64,000 nt of DNA from Paenibacillus sp. UNC451MF (GCF_000686845.1 NZ_JMLS01000003.1:347339-411338); one strand, 5' to 3'; counted from the first letter of the stretch, positions 35,437 to 44,989 are shown. A program made the numbers and translations. The notes: generated by a model not told the origin, from the sequence alone.

Positions 35437-35904
35437 TCAAAAGAACTTCGTAACGCCAAGAATGAGATTGATGAGAACGCCCAAATGGACTATATCAAAA
35501 ATAACGGCATTATGACGCGTCAACGAGCGGGTTTCCTCATCGACACCTTCGTTCTTTTCCAAGCTTGCTTTTAACTGTTTGCCTATGCGCCCCATTCGCG
35601 GTCCAATATAGAGGAAGAAAACCAAGATGATGGCCAATAGAATATACTGTTTGACCCCGATCCACGTCCATTCAAGAAACCCATAGCCGCTCGACACCGT
35701 CATGATAATACCAGTAATTAGAATGGTCAACACAGACGTTAAAAAGAACGTTACCGTAGATAACAAGAGCTTGGTCAGGGAAGCCTCCAATTCAGTTCCC
35801 TTCGCCCTGTGAATGCCGCCAACTATAAAAATTCGCTCATATATCGCCCCGCCGAGCCAACAACAAACGGCAATTAGGTGAATAATTAATAATATTTTTG
35901 TCAC
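35437..35904 (-). CDS. Four-helix integral membrane protein (CopD/DUF2269-like)
   Basis: 155 residues from a GTG at 35904 with AAGGAGTTGATTCC upstream. Four hydrophobic helices are seen: ILLIIHLIAVCCWLGGAIYE, a Ser/Thr-rich second one, one after GVKQYI, and a C-terminal one (IVHLGVLINLILGV). The His-and-Trp-rich first helix (HLIAVCCWLGG) is like heme- or copper-related CopD/DUF2269 membrane proteins. Function is unknown. Confidence 0.6.
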   Translation of the reverse strand: MTKILLIIHLIAVCCWLGGAIYERIFIVGGIHRAKGTELEASLTKLLLSTVTFFLTSVLTILITGIIMTVSSGYGFLEWTWIGVKQYILLAIILVFFLYIGPRMGRIGKQLKASLEKNEGVDEETRSLTRHNAVIFDIVHLGVLINLILGVTKFF

Positions 35905-35999
35905 GGAATCAACTCCTTCATTGTTTGTGTAAATCATTCCTATATGTATGGGTTAATTATGGAGATATGCCGAGAGACATAACCGGAAGAAGCGGCTGC

Positions 36000-36119
36000 G
36001 ACGCCATTAAGAAGCAGGGTGCTAAGATCATTAAAGAGATCGAGTCCAAGCCATGGGGTGTCCGCTAGTTTACGTTTCGCGATATTAACGGTCGTATGGA
36101 AGAGAAGAGCTTGGCATGA
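36000..36119 (+). pseudogene. C-terminal remnant of a VOC-family gene
   Basis: The frame reads DAIKKQGAKIIKEIESKPWG, then VR, an in-frame TAG at 36066, then FTFRDINGRMEEKSLA and a stop. This is the usual end of glyoxalase-like VOC proteins. Everything upstream is lost. Confidence 0.6.
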
Positions 36120-36139
36120 GGCTGGTATGTGGGAGACAC

Positions 36140-36182
36140 AAATAAAACCAATCCCCATCTATGGACAAGGATTGGTTATTTG
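36140..36182. terminator. Hairpin terminator beside the third YjcZ-type gene
   Basis: Arms CAAATAAAACCAATCC and GGATTGGTTATTTG with one bulge and a 13-base loop, 14 bases beyond the stop codon of the minus-strand gene. Confidence 0.7.
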
Positions 36183-36195
36183 CATTATTGGACGA

Positions 36196-36312
36196 TTAGA
36201 TAAAAGAACGGCTTACGATGACCAGAAGTATGAACAGTACCAAGATGACGCCTGTGCTTGTAAAGATACCTCCGCAGCAGCTGCCACCAACTCCACCTAA
36301 ACCAAAACCCAT
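36196..36312 (-). CDS. YjcZ-family small sporulation-type protein (38 aa), copy 3
   Basis: 38 residues: a Gly-rich start with two Cys (MGFGLGGVGGSCCGG), then IFTSTGVILVLFILLVIV and the basic end SRSFI. This is the classical YjcZ layout. GAGAGGAG lies upstream of the ATG. It is a more distant paralogue of the two copies around the TOMM precursor. Confidence 0.8.
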   Translation of the reverse strand: MGFGLGGVGGSCCGGIFTSTGVILVLFILLVIVSRSFI

Positions 36313-36399
36313 AGTCGATTCTCCTCTCAACACTCTTTTTTAAGGGAATGCTTATTCCCAAAATCAATATATGTGAAGGGAGTTCAAAATTCTTGGACG

Positions 36400-36753
36400 G
36401 GTATCATTGAGGGATAAATGGGGCTGGTGCTTGGATATCCCTCCGTCATGGGAATTTTATTACAATTGAAGTGATTATTTCTATAAGGTATAGTATATAC
36501 AGTTTAAGTATTCGATTCGGTGAAGGGGGTGTCAAAAAACGCGTAAACCGCGGCTTCTTATGCATATATGTTCTTATCCTCCTACATTTACCACTATTTG
36601 TGGTACGGTTCCCCGTATCAGCTCTAAAGCGAAATATCAGCGCGCCGCGGCGTTCTGATATTTCGCATGTTAAATAGAGTGAGCGCTAAAATTTTTAGGT
36701 TGCTGCGCACCAAGCCAACTCGGGCTCGCAAACGTTGCAGTCCGATTATTGGC
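36400..36753. other. Intergenic region with a perfect 12-bp palindrome
   Basis: No gene is supported. At 36629-36666 the arms GCGAAATATCAG and CTGATATTTCGC enclose a GC-only 14-base loop. There is no T run, so it is more like a repeat or protein-binding palindrome than a terminator. Confidence 0.45.
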
Positions 36754-37737
36754 CTAACGTGTTTTTGTTAAAGTGTCAGCACTTCCCCTTAACCGCTCTT
36801 CCAAAATCAAGCGCAGCTCATCAGGAATCCGTTCAAACTCGACCCCTTTCCCCAAAAACAAAAGCCAATCCGCATAATATTCTAGCGCCTCAACATCGGT
36901 CACATCCAGCTGAGCATTGAAAATCCCACTCGACTGGAACATCCCTGTAAAGGACAAAATAATCCCCGGTGGGTGCAAGCGCTTAAAGCGCTGAATCCCT
37001 GTCGTATCAAGCTTTACAATCAGATTGGACTCACGTGCGCCAAGCCGTTTTTTGCTTAAAATCTCTTGCTCAGACCGCCTCATCTTCTGCTCAGAAATGG
37101 CCGAATCCCGCAGCATCTCAACAGGCAAATAACGAAACTCATCGGTATCAAGATCATAAACCTCGACCAGCCAACGATCGTTTGAGTTAAAAATATGAAT
37201 CAAAAAAACATCCATCAACTGCGGCCAGCCAGGACTCGGCTCATACGTCAAGCGCAAGTGCTTATCCCGCGCGGCAAGCGAAATCAGCTGGTTCAACTCC
37301 GCAGGCGCCGCATCATCGAGTTCCAAAAGATTCGGATTAGCAGGATTTGTATTTTCAAAAAGCAAGATATTATTCAGCTCGATCAGCTCGTCGTGCTGGG
37401 TTTGCGACGCGATGCCGATGAGTTTTTCAGTGATGGAGCGGCGATTTTGCAAATAAGGCAGCTGCGAATTTTTCGAGGCGATAAAGCTGATAAATATCGC
37501 TTTCAGCTCTTCTGGCGTGAAACGGACGGCGGACAGATACTGATTTTGCAGGACATTGTAGCCGCCCCCGCGCCCAAGCTCGGTCGTCAGCGGAAAACCC
37601 ATCGCCTGAATCTCGTTTATGTCGCGGATCGCCGTCGCGCGAGAAATCTTGAACTCCCGCTGAATCTCTGCAATCGTAAAATGCGCGCGGTTATTGATGA
37701 AGCGCATGATCAGGTTCACTCGTTCTGTCTTTTTCAT
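36754..37737 (-). CDS. WYL-domain transcriptional regulator (YafY type)
   Basis: 327 residues. The N-terminal winged helix (FTIAEIQREFKISRATAIRD, then INEIQAMGFPL) is followed by a WYL domain (LTYEPSPGWPQLMDVFLIHI, then NDRWLVEVYDLDTDEFRYLP) and a C-terminal WCX-like part. WYL regulators bind small molecules or nucleic acids and control stress or defence genes. It is divergent from two GyrI-like genes across a 150-bp gap with an inverted repeat, so it most likely controls them. Confidence 0.85.
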   Translation of the reverse strand: MKKTERVNLIMRFINNRAHFTIAEIQREFKISRATAIRDINEIQAMGFPLTTELGRGGGYNVLQNQYLSAVRFTPEELKAIFISFIASKNSQLPYLQNRRSITEKLIGIASQTQHDELIELNNILLFENTNPANPNLLELDDAAPAELNQLISLAARDKHLRLTYEPSPGWPQLMDVFLIHIFNSNDRWLVEVYDLDTDEFRYLPVEMLRDSAISEQKMRRSEQEILSKKRLGARESNLIVKLDTTGIQRFKRLHPPGIILSFTGMFQSSGIFNAQLDVTDVEALEYYADWLLFLGKGVEFERIPDELRLILEERLRGSADTLTKTR

Positions 37738-37807
37738 GATTTTATTGTATCAGAAATGTAGCACCAGTACCGATTTTGATTCTGTTTTTGCAATACTTTT
37801 TGATATT

Positions 37808-37822
37808 CGATAAAAGGTATCG
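37808..37822. promoter_or_regulatory. Inverted repeat, possible operator of the WYL regulator
   Basis: CGATA and TATCG flank five bases, within a wider TGATA-rich stretch that ends in TGATACA. It lies in the divergent promoter region between the regulator and the GyrI-like genes, about 70 bp before the latter. Confidence 0.4.
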
Positions 37823-37887
37823 TTTTTTGATACATTTAGAAAATATTATCAATCTTGTAAAAACAAATCCGCTAAGGAGAGATTAAG

Positions 37888-38367
37888 ATGTCTAACTACT
37901 CCATCCAAACCATCTCAGAAAACTACAAAATGACTGCTTTCGGTGTTTTACTTGAAGACTACAACGACTGGGCAGGCAATGCAGCAAAAACTGCAGCGAA
38001 AAAAGCTGAAATCACTGAAAACGGCAAGCTTGCCGAACTTCTCGCGCTCGCTGACGGGCAAGAATATCAAATCAACTACGTCATCGACGGCAAGGCTTGG
38101 CGCGGCTTCGGCGTGATGGGTGCATACGACGTGGAAGGCGCGGTCGTTCTTGACTTCCTCGCTGGGGACTACCTTGTGGTGCGTGGCACAGGCGCTGACA
38201 AAGACCGCCTTGCTGACGAAATAACAGGCAAGGTTTTCGGTGGCCTGCTGCAAGAAATCACAGACTACAAATACGTTGGTCCTGGTAACTCAACATTCGT
38301 CAAAGCAGCTGAAGACGGTACATTCTACGGCGAAATGTGGCTTCGTGCAAAAAAAGTAGCAGTCTAA
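37888..38367 (+). CDS. GyrI-like effector-binding protein, first of tandem pair
   Basis: 159 residues. The end GTFYGEMWLRAKKV and the pattern of alternating strands fit the GyrI-like/effector-binding SHS2 fold, but I place it there with moderate confidence. GyrI-like domains bind amphipathic drugs or inhibit gyrase. AAGGAGAG precedes the ATG. The codon use (many AAC, TAC, GAC, CGT, GCT) is more biased than in neighbouring genes and looks like that of lactic acid bacteria, which may mean transfer. Confidence 0.6.
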   Translation: MSNYSIQTISENYKMTAFGVLLEDYNDWAGNAAKTAAKKAEITENGKLAELLALADGQEYQINYVIDGKAWRGFGVMGAYDVEGAVVLDFLAGDYLVVRGTGADKDRLADEITGKVFGGLLQEITDYKYVGPGNSTFVKAAEDGTFYGEMWLRAKKVAV

Positions 38368-38389
38368 TCTCAGTCAAAGGAGCACTCCC

Positions 38390-38866
38390 ATGGCAAATTA
38401 CACAGTTGAACATAAGAAATCATTTACATTGACCGCTTATGGTTTTTCTATTCAATCCAATTTCCAAGACGCGCCAGCTTTGCAGAAGGAAAAAGCAGAG
38501 TTTTGGGGAGGACTCAAGGCTGACGGGCGTTTTGATAAGCTCAAAGCGGCCGCAAAAGATGATCGCGAATGGTCAGTTAACGAGGTTTATCAAGGCAGAC
38601 CGTGGAATTATTTCGCGGTAGAAGCTAGCAAATCGGTGGCTGACGCAACACGCATCATCGAGTTTCCAGAGAGCGAGTACATAGTGCTCGCAGGAACCGG
38701 CGACAAGGAAACTTTGTTTGATCAGTTGACTTATCGTGCTTTTGGCGAAGTATTGTCTCAAATCACTGACTATGCTTACATCGGCGGTCCCAATGCGACT
38801 TATCGCAAAGAAAACGGTGACGGCACTTTCTACGGTGAATTTTGGGTTCCTGTGGTTAGAAAATAG
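38390..38866 (+). CDS. GyrI-like effector-binding protein, second of tandem pair
   Basis: 158 residues and clearly a paralogue of the preceding protein: SFTLTAYGFSIQ aligns with the earlier MTAFGV start, and GDGTFYGEFWVPVVRK with the earlier end. AAAGGAG precedes the ATG, 22 bases after the previous stop, so the two are one operon. A strong terminator follows directly. Role as above. Confidence 0.6.
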   Translation: MANYTVEHKKSFTLTAYGFSIQSNFQDAPALQKEKAEFWGGLKADGRFDKLKAAAKDDREWSVNEVYQGRPWNYFAVEASKSVADATRIIEFPESEYIVLAGTGDKETLFDQLTYRAFGEVLSQITDYAYIGGPNATYRKENGDGTFYGEFWVPVVRK

Positions 38867-38878
38867 TAGGATTTGACC

Positions 38879-38917
38879 AAAGGGCCACCCCGAAACACAC
38901 GCGGATGGCCCTTTTTG
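38879..38917 (+). terminator. Terminator of the GyrI-like operon
   Basis: Arms AAAGGGCCA and TGGCCCTTT with a T run, 13 bases after the stop codon. Confidence 0.8.
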
Positions 38918-38939
38918 AGTTCGCTTTCTTTAAGACACC

Positions 38940-39045
38940 TTTAAAATGGGAATCGTCGCTTGCTAGAAAAGCGATCAGACGGCCTGCATCTTCTGGAAGA
39001 CCGATCCGGCCCATCGGGAATCGAGGCAGCAATGTTAAGGCACTT
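38940..39045 (-). pseudogene. C-terminal remnant of a short-chain dehydrogenase
   Basis: The frame reads FPMGRIGLPEDAGRLIAFLA followed by SDDS, the well-known end region of SDR oxidoreductases. The Rossmann fold and catalytic Tyr-Lys part are absent on both sides. Confidence 0.6.
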
Positions 39046-39047
39046 AA

Positions 39048-39209
39048 CATGTCTTTTCAGAGTTTTTTAGTTTTGGAGAAATCATTACCTCAGATAAACT
39101 AAAGAAAGAAGAGTTAATTGAAGTGTTTTGTGGAGAGTTGTTATCGAGAGATATTTCAGATGTTAGAATGATAATGGAAATTTATAATATTATTAAAAGA
39201 GGCAAGTGA
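39048..39209 (+). pseudogene. Short unrecognised coding remnant with terminator
   Basis: About 53 codons (FGEIITSDKLKKEELIEVFC, then GELLSRDISDVRMIMEIYNI) end in TGA. There is no start codon, so this is probably a gene tail. The stop overlaps a strong hairpin at 39195-39240 (arms AAAAGAGGCAAGTGAA and its complement). Confidence 0.35.
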
Positions 39210-39240
39210 ACATCCTTTCAGGATTCACTTGCCTCTTTTA
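39195..39240. terminator. Strong hairpin terminator
   Basis: Sixteen-base arms around a 12-base loop, with A run on the left and T run on the right. Confidence 0.75.
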
Positions 39241-39348
39241 TATTAATTGCTAATAAAATTTGAAGAGTCTTTATTAAAATAGTTTTTGCTTGCATCTTCA
39301 AAATTCTTAAATAATACCTGTTGCCCAACTCCTGATTCACACCATATA

Positions 39349-40449
39349 TCAAAAAAGTTTTACTTTTGAAACTGTATTTCCTTCGTCATTCCTTTTTACA
39401 CACCTTGTTATGTACAGGTGTTCAATTGCTCTTGAAACAGCCACAAAGAAAGTGCAAAGTTCTTCATCCATGTTGCTTCCGAAAAATGCAGAATCCTCTA
39501 GCCCAATAAGAAATACTGCTTTGTATTCCAATCCTTTACTTTTATGTATGGACATTATCGGGATAGAGTGAGATCCCTTGAATCTTTGTATAGACAATTG
39601 TCAATCATTGCAAATACTATATTCATGCCATAACAAGTTTACAAATTCATTTTTTAAATTCTCTAGATATCTTTGATCATAATTTTTGTAAACTGCAATC
39701 AGTTTAGCAGGGTCCAAGAAATTAATTACTAAGTTTACTGCTTGGTCTAATTCTTCTTTCGAGGTTACACTGTCTATTTTTTTCTTAAGTAGTAATATAA
39801 AGTTTGTTAACTGGGTTTCTAAATCAACTAGCAACGAAGTTGAAGTTCTTGAATTAAAGCCAAACAAATGCTTTAAGCTTCTAATTAAAAAAGTCCATTC
39901 ATCTGGGCTAGTAATGGCCATACTCTCCTCGCTATGTCCCCATATTCAGTCTCAACAAATGGCAATTTATACTGTACTAGATATGTTCTTAAGTAGAAAT
40001 TCCTCTTTTTTTGCATTATCTTTTGATATCCTACCGCCAGCATAGGCAGCAGTTACATCACTATCAGTGGCAATTGCATAGTCATATCTTGGCCTAAGGT
40101 CATCAGGTAAAAGATTACCGAATTGATCTAGGATGTTCTTAGCAAAGGCATCATAGGTTTTAGAAACAAATCTTCTCGAAAAAGTATCGCCGCATCTATC
40201 AGTAACTCGTCTCGATAAGTTTTTTGCTGCATCAACTTTGTAACTCAATGCTAGAATCTGTCTAGGATACCCAACTTTGTTTGTTTGAAGTAAATATGAG
40301 GCTTTCTGTGCTAACAATTCGGTTTTTCCAGCTCCGGAACCAGCAGAAACCATTGTATTTACTTCAGCTTTAATAATATTCAGGGTAGTGGGATCAAAAG
40401 ACATTTGATCTACAGGTTTCCATTCTCCACTCGATGTGTATCGTATCAT
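39349..40449 (-). pseudogene. UvrD-like helicase of a Gabija-like pair (GajB-like), broken
   Basis: The ATG at 40449 overlaps the nuclease stop (ATGA). The N-terminal part has Walker A GSGAGKTEL and the helicase phrase ILALSYKVDAAKNLSRRV. A frameshift near 39967 and another near 39930 lie on either side of the readable segment LPFVETEYGH-SEESMAI. An in-frame TGA follows at about 39601, then the C-terminal UvrD motif IHKSKGLEYKAVFLIGLEDS and FFVAVSRA is read. In an intact Gabija system GajB unwinds or senses DNA to license GajA. This copy would make only a 160-residue fragment unless the lesions are sequencing errors. Confidence 0.75.
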
Positions 40450-42519
40450 TTGGTAGTATCCTTTATGTTTAATTTCTGCTTAATTATATTCCCAATATTT
40501 TTGAATACTGTCGGCATATTCGCTAAAAGCGTGTCATTTTCTGTTTCCGATAGGATTCTCATATGTGTTGATGGCTTTCCACGATATAAAAAGAAATATC
40601 TATACCAAATCATTAAATTTCTTTGCTGTTCTGAGTAAAGTTCACCTTTTTTGGAATCGTCTTTTAGAGTAGTCGCTACATCCGTATCAATACGCGTTAA
40701 AAATTCAGCACATGCTTTTTCGGCATCGCTTAATTTCAAAATCTTCTTACTCTTTGTACCTATTTTTATAGCCGGACCTTCATTATCACTAATACCAGCT
40801 AAATAGTAATCTAAGTAAGCTTCTAACATAAGAAAATCAATATCTAGCGGCGCGCTGAAGAAAATATTATACGATTCCAGAAAGTCTACCCAAGTTTGTA
40901 AATTTTCACTTTGGGGATCCCATAAATGCATACCTTCTAATTGTTTGTTGCTAAGTGTCTCTCCATCTGCTGTTTCTAGTAATACTGTTCTATCTATTCC
41001 ATTTTCAAGTAACTGTACTAGGCAATACTTTACACGTCCCCAACCACCTCCATCTCGCTCAAGATCTAGGTCTAGGAGTGTAATGAACGGTATATCTAAT
41101 TGATAAAGAAGCTTCCAAAAATGATTTACATGTCTACCTCCAAGTGGTACAACTGAAACTTCATGAATATTTATCCTCAGATCAACTAAGTCCATGAAAT
41201 GAGGAATAATAATCTCTTCACTATCGCCTTCACCTAAGATAACCAAACTTGAGAAGTAAACTTCAGGATAGGCTCTTATCGCCTCTTTTACATATTTATA
41301 AGCTTCTTCACTATCATCTGGGAGTAGTATAGAGCGAATTAGCGTTGATCTTTTAGTTTTGCATGTTCTGAAATGACGAATTTGAGAAGGGTCTATTCTC
41401 TTAATAATCGCTGGACTAAGAGACGATAAGATTACCTGAGAGTTACTATTACTCGATATTGTTTGGAGGTTTTGAATGATTCTACCCAGTAAATGTGGTG
41501 CAACATGATTTTCCGGTTCTTCTACACATACAATAGTTAGACATGGAGGAATTATACTGAACATTCTTTCATCTATCGATCTATCAGGATCTTCTAACAT
41601 CTCTTTAAGTGTTATTTCTTCAGTTTTTAGTAATGAGGCGACCAATGATAATAAAACAAAGATCGTAAACCATCGCCTAAAGAATCAACTGTATAACCAT
41701 TCTCAATTTCTGTAGGAGAAAAGAAAGGATCTATTTTTCTTAATATACTTTCAATATCTTGTGTATTGAAATGTAAGTCAACGTCAGTGTAACGTGAATC
41801 CGCGTGATATTCATTCCATGTCTTACCAATAATCTCTTTTACCTGAGCAACACCTTGATGCTTATTTAATATTTCTTTGACCCCTTGCATTTTTTGACTA
41901 ATTTCAAGCTTGAAAGAACTATCAAAGTTAATACGTTGAATAAGTCTCCAAAGCAAAGTTCCTGATACCATGCGTAGTTGAATAGAGGGATCTCTAAGTG
42001 CAGGAACATATATTATTTTTATTTGGGATATTTGTGTTTGAGAAATGGGTCTTTTATCTTGAGGAATTAATGGAGTTGATTCAGGAGCAGTAACGAAATA
42101 AAGATTAGTTACTACTATCCCCTCCGGTTGATTGCTTCTTTGCCAAGTCGCTTCTAAACGAATCCTAATATAAGGGGGATTTCCTTCCCCTGGTTCAATA
42201 ACGAAATTGTTAAAAAAGGGCGGGCCAGTGTATTTTTCAATTCCATTTTCTGTTGTTACTTCGAGGAAATCAAATATTGATTCGATCCAAAGTTCGCTTT
42301 GGATTAGACCGTCTGGGTAGTACCCACAGGTAGATGAAAGTCAGCTCGTGTTATTTCTCTATCCTTACTACTCTCTCCAAATAATTTAAGCAACGCATTA
42401 AAAAATGTCGTTTTACCGCTGCTATTACTTCCAATAATCGCGGTTAAATCACTTAATGTAATTACTTCTTCTTCACTAAAAGATCGAAAATTCTGCAACT
42501 TCACTTTAGCAAGTCTCAT
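40446..42519 (-). pseudogene. OLD-family ATPase-TOPRIM nuclease of a Gabija-like pair (GajA-like), broken
   Basis: The start at 42519 reads LQNFRSFSEEEVITLSDLTA and a Walker A GSNSSGKTT, the ABC-type ATPase of OLD proteins. The ATPase continues with EEPENHVAPHLLGR and ILSSLSPAI; the TOPRIM part has VILGEGDSEE and LLDLDLERD. One base appears lost in a G run near 42318 and another near 41648, which splits a gene of roughly 690 codons into three frames. Class 2 OLD nucleases followed by a UvrD-like helicase make up the Gabija anti-phage system. The last 399 codons, including all of the TOPRIM domain, are in one open frame. Confidence 0.78.
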
Positions 42520-42948
42520 ATCTTTATCTCCTCATATCTGAAAGTGTTTAATTACAGATCCTATTACTGAATTATGGTTAACAACAAACGCCTCTATTAG
42601 GAAATTCTACCACAATTCTTATTGACTACATAGCTCTAAAACGACGAAATAAGACAACGTTTCCGCTGCCCGTAAATAGAATTTCCTCAGCCTTTAGTTT
42701 TGCTTTTGATATATTGTGACACAACCCATAAAAACCCGCTTAAACACTAGCATTTCCTGTCGAACAAGTAAATGTAGATTACATAGTATTTTGTACATAT
42801 GTAAATAAAATTGTTTAATACCGCTCCCTTATCGACTTGTCCTGCACTCAATTACTTTGTTCTCGTCTACAATATTTGTAATTACATGGAATCCATAATA
42901 ATTAAAAAGTTTAGTGTGTGATTTTCTTTTATCTCCTTTTTAGTTGAC
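42520..42948. other. AT-rich intergenic region upstream of the Gabija-like pair
   Basis: No gene is supported. The nuclease start has only a weak AGGAGATAA ribosome binding site. Confidence 0.5.
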
Positions 42949-43020
42949 GATTTTGTGTCACGGTACTACAATGTAGGGAATTTGTGCATTTTTTACTGAC
43001 ACAAATTTTCCTGCATTGTT
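42949..43020. repeat. Noncoding repeat element, partial copy C
   Basis: It matches the left half of copy A (21298-21456): TTTTGTGTCACGGTACTAC, ATGTAGGGAATTTGTGCAT and the inverted TGACACAAATTT. The right half is missing. Confidence 0.6.
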
Positions 43021-43105
43021 TGGCTGCCCATTATGTTATTTAATGAATGAAAAAATCTTTCTAATCAATTTTGGCTTAGCTTGTAACATTAACTAATACA
43101 AATGA

Positions 43106-43145
43106 AAAGGGGTTACATCTCGGACATGCCGATTGTAACCCCTTT
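43106..43145. terminator. Strong hairpin
   Basis: Perfect arms AAAGGGGTTACA and TGTAACCCCTTT with a 16-base loop, in a gene-free stretch (43021-43443) with no other supported feature. Confidence 0.7.
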
Positions 43146-43443
43146 GTTCTTGCGTACTCGCCTTGCTCCTTTTGGTAATCCTAAAATAACGCCCTACGCC
43201 CTGTGATTCATCGCCCAGCTTGCCTGGTCTTTGTCCCCCACTCTCAGAGGCTGAAAGGATTCTCGATGCGATGCTTCACTCCTCCAACGGCATGGAAAGA
43301 AGGCACAGCCTTGCGATAAAAAATGCGTCCAGCACACCAGAAGGCTTTGTAGATTGACTTCACCGATCGTTGGTAACGCTATTGCAAATATGCGCTTTGC
43401 AAGAGAATGAAAAATATATTTATCTCATTTAAGACGACTCACC

Positions 43444-43842
43444 TTATGTGATAATTTTATAACAGATACTTCCGATCCAAATTGTTACTAAGACCCAAAT
43501 TAATATGAATAATGCACCGGTCAACCAATTTTTCGGTTTCCCATTCTTCCTTATTTCCTCGGCTCTTTCCCTACACTCCGCAATAATAGGTTGTGGTATC
43601 AATTTAAGGGCTAGCGCAATTCCTAATGGAACGATGATTAGATCATCGAGATAACCCAAAACGGGGATAAAATCCGGAATTAAATCGATTGGACTGAAAG
43701 CATAAGCGACTACTAATGCTGCAAACAATTTTGCATACCACGGGACTCTTGGATCTTTGTAGGCTAAATATAGAACGAAAACATTTCGTTTTATCTCTCT
43801 TGCCTTATTCTTTATTTTTTCTAGCGCCCGTGCTTCTCCCAT
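43444..43842 (-). CDS. YkvA-family (DUF1232) membrane protein
   Basis: 132 residues from the ATG at 43842 (GGAGGTTATT upstream). The DUF1232 signature YAFSPIDLIPDFIPVLGYLD is intact, with a hydrophobic helix on each side and a further C-terminal membrane helix (LFILIWVLVTIWIGSI). The function of YkvA proteins is not known. Its start lies inside the end of the ChrB-like gene (38-bp overlap), so the two are translated together. Confidence 0.85.
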   Translation of the reverse strand: MGEARALEKIKNKAREIKRNVFVLYLAYKDPRVPWYAKLFAALVVAYAFSPIDLIPDFIPVLGYLDDLIIVPLGIALALKLIPQPIIAECRERAEEIRKNGKPKNWLTGALFILIWVLVTIWIGSICYKIIT

Positions 43843-44416
43843 AATAACCTCCAATATCTTTTGCTACTTCTCCTTCAACTTGACCTTCTGTCGCATAGAC
43901 AGTTTCTATAAATTCACCAAATCTTTGCTCACATTCATTGAGCTTTTGCTTTGCCTGAATTGAATTTGTACAAGAGAAAAAATCTCTTTTTAAAATTTTG
44001 TTGTGCCATCTTTTCAGTTTAGCAAGCTCTGCCTCATTTTCTTCGACTTCATGGTAAGTAAACTTTCCTTTTTTTGTTTCAGTCTCGATTTCATTTAAAA
44101 AGTTCCTACTGCCCTCTAAAAATTCTTCATACTCCGCTATCCGCTGGTTATTAAAAATCACTATCAGCTCTTCCTCAGTAGAGGGGGAGAATTTATTTAC
44201 TTCAAGCAAAAGCGCTTCGCCTTCATTTGATTCGATGAGCTTTTTTAAAGATTGTAATTTCTTTAGTACTTCGACAGTAATTGGTGCAACACAAACGGAC
44301 TGCTGAATATAAACAGCACCGAGCGCTTTTAATGTACGCCAAACCCTCACTCGAATAGTGGATGGTTCGGACGGTACCTTATAAGACAAAACAATCCAAG
44401 AGCGATCCTTATCCAA
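43805..44416 (-). CDS. ChrB N-terminal-domain protein (chromate-resistance related)
   Basis: 203 residues. The start SWIVLSYKVPSEPSTIRVRV and WRTLKALGAVYIQQSVCVAP is the N-terminal domain of ChrB, which in chromate-resistance loci acts as a chromate-responsive regulator. The C-terminal ChrB domain is absent and replaced by a charged helical region. No ChrA transporter is in the window, so a role in chromate response is uncertain. The start seems to be TTG at 44416, with AAGGGGGC upstream. Confidence 0.75.
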   Translation of the reverse strand: MDKDRSWIVLSYKVPSEPSTIRVRVWRTLKALGAVYIQQSVCVAPITVEVLKKLQSLKKLIESNEGEALLLEVNKFSPSTEEELIVIFNNQRIAEYEEFLEGSRNFLNEIETETKKGKFTYHEVEENEAELAKLKRWHNKILKRDFFSCTNSIQAKQKLNECEQRFGEFIETVYATEGQVEGEVAKDIGGYYGRSTGARKNKE

Positions 44417-44710
44417 AAAACATATGCCCCCTTGTTCCAGATGATTTCAGATTACCACTCAAAAAATTAAAATGCAACAGATGTTTCATTCTGCGAAATT
44501 CAAGGGACGTGTTATTGCATCATAGAAACCCAACAAAAGCTAACGTTGTCATTTGGTCGGATAAAAGCTATCTTCATTTTGATTTGTGAATGGGATCAAG
44601 TTCTTGTCACCCGACATCGGACGAAACCATAAATGACCCCCTATTCGCCAAAATGTGACTTACATCCCTTGATCTGACACAGTATCAAAAAATTGAAATC
44701 CATTTACTTT

Positions 44711-44866
44711 GCCACAATGTGAGTTAATTTGTGTCACTGTAAGACAATGTAGGCACATTTGTGCATTTTTAGATGAGATAAATGTGTCTACATAAAAATA
44801 AAAAAGCATGATTTCTCAAGCTCTTGCAATAATTTTTATGTTGGCATTTTTGTGTCACTGGACAGT
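44711..44866. repeat. Noncoding repeat element, copy B (IS-end-like)
   Basis: It has the same motif order as copy A at 21298: AATTTGTGTCACTGTAAGAC, ACAATGTAGGCACATTTGTG, an inverted copy, and a final TTTTTGTGTCACTGGACA. The internal palindrome has decayed. Confidence 0.6.
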
Positions 44867-44928
44867 TGTCGGACGACACAAACATTGTCCGATTGTTTCC
44901 TCCCTGAAATCAAAAGTGAGCAAAAAAA

Positions 44929-44970
44929 AACAACACCTTACTGTATTATCCAATTACAATAGGTGTTGTT
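44929..44970. terminator. Hairpin
   Basis: Arms AACAACACCT and AGGTGTTGTT with a 22-base loop; A run on the left and T-rich sequence on the right. Confidence 0.6.
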
Positions 44971-44989
44971 GTTGTATTTTACTGAAGTT

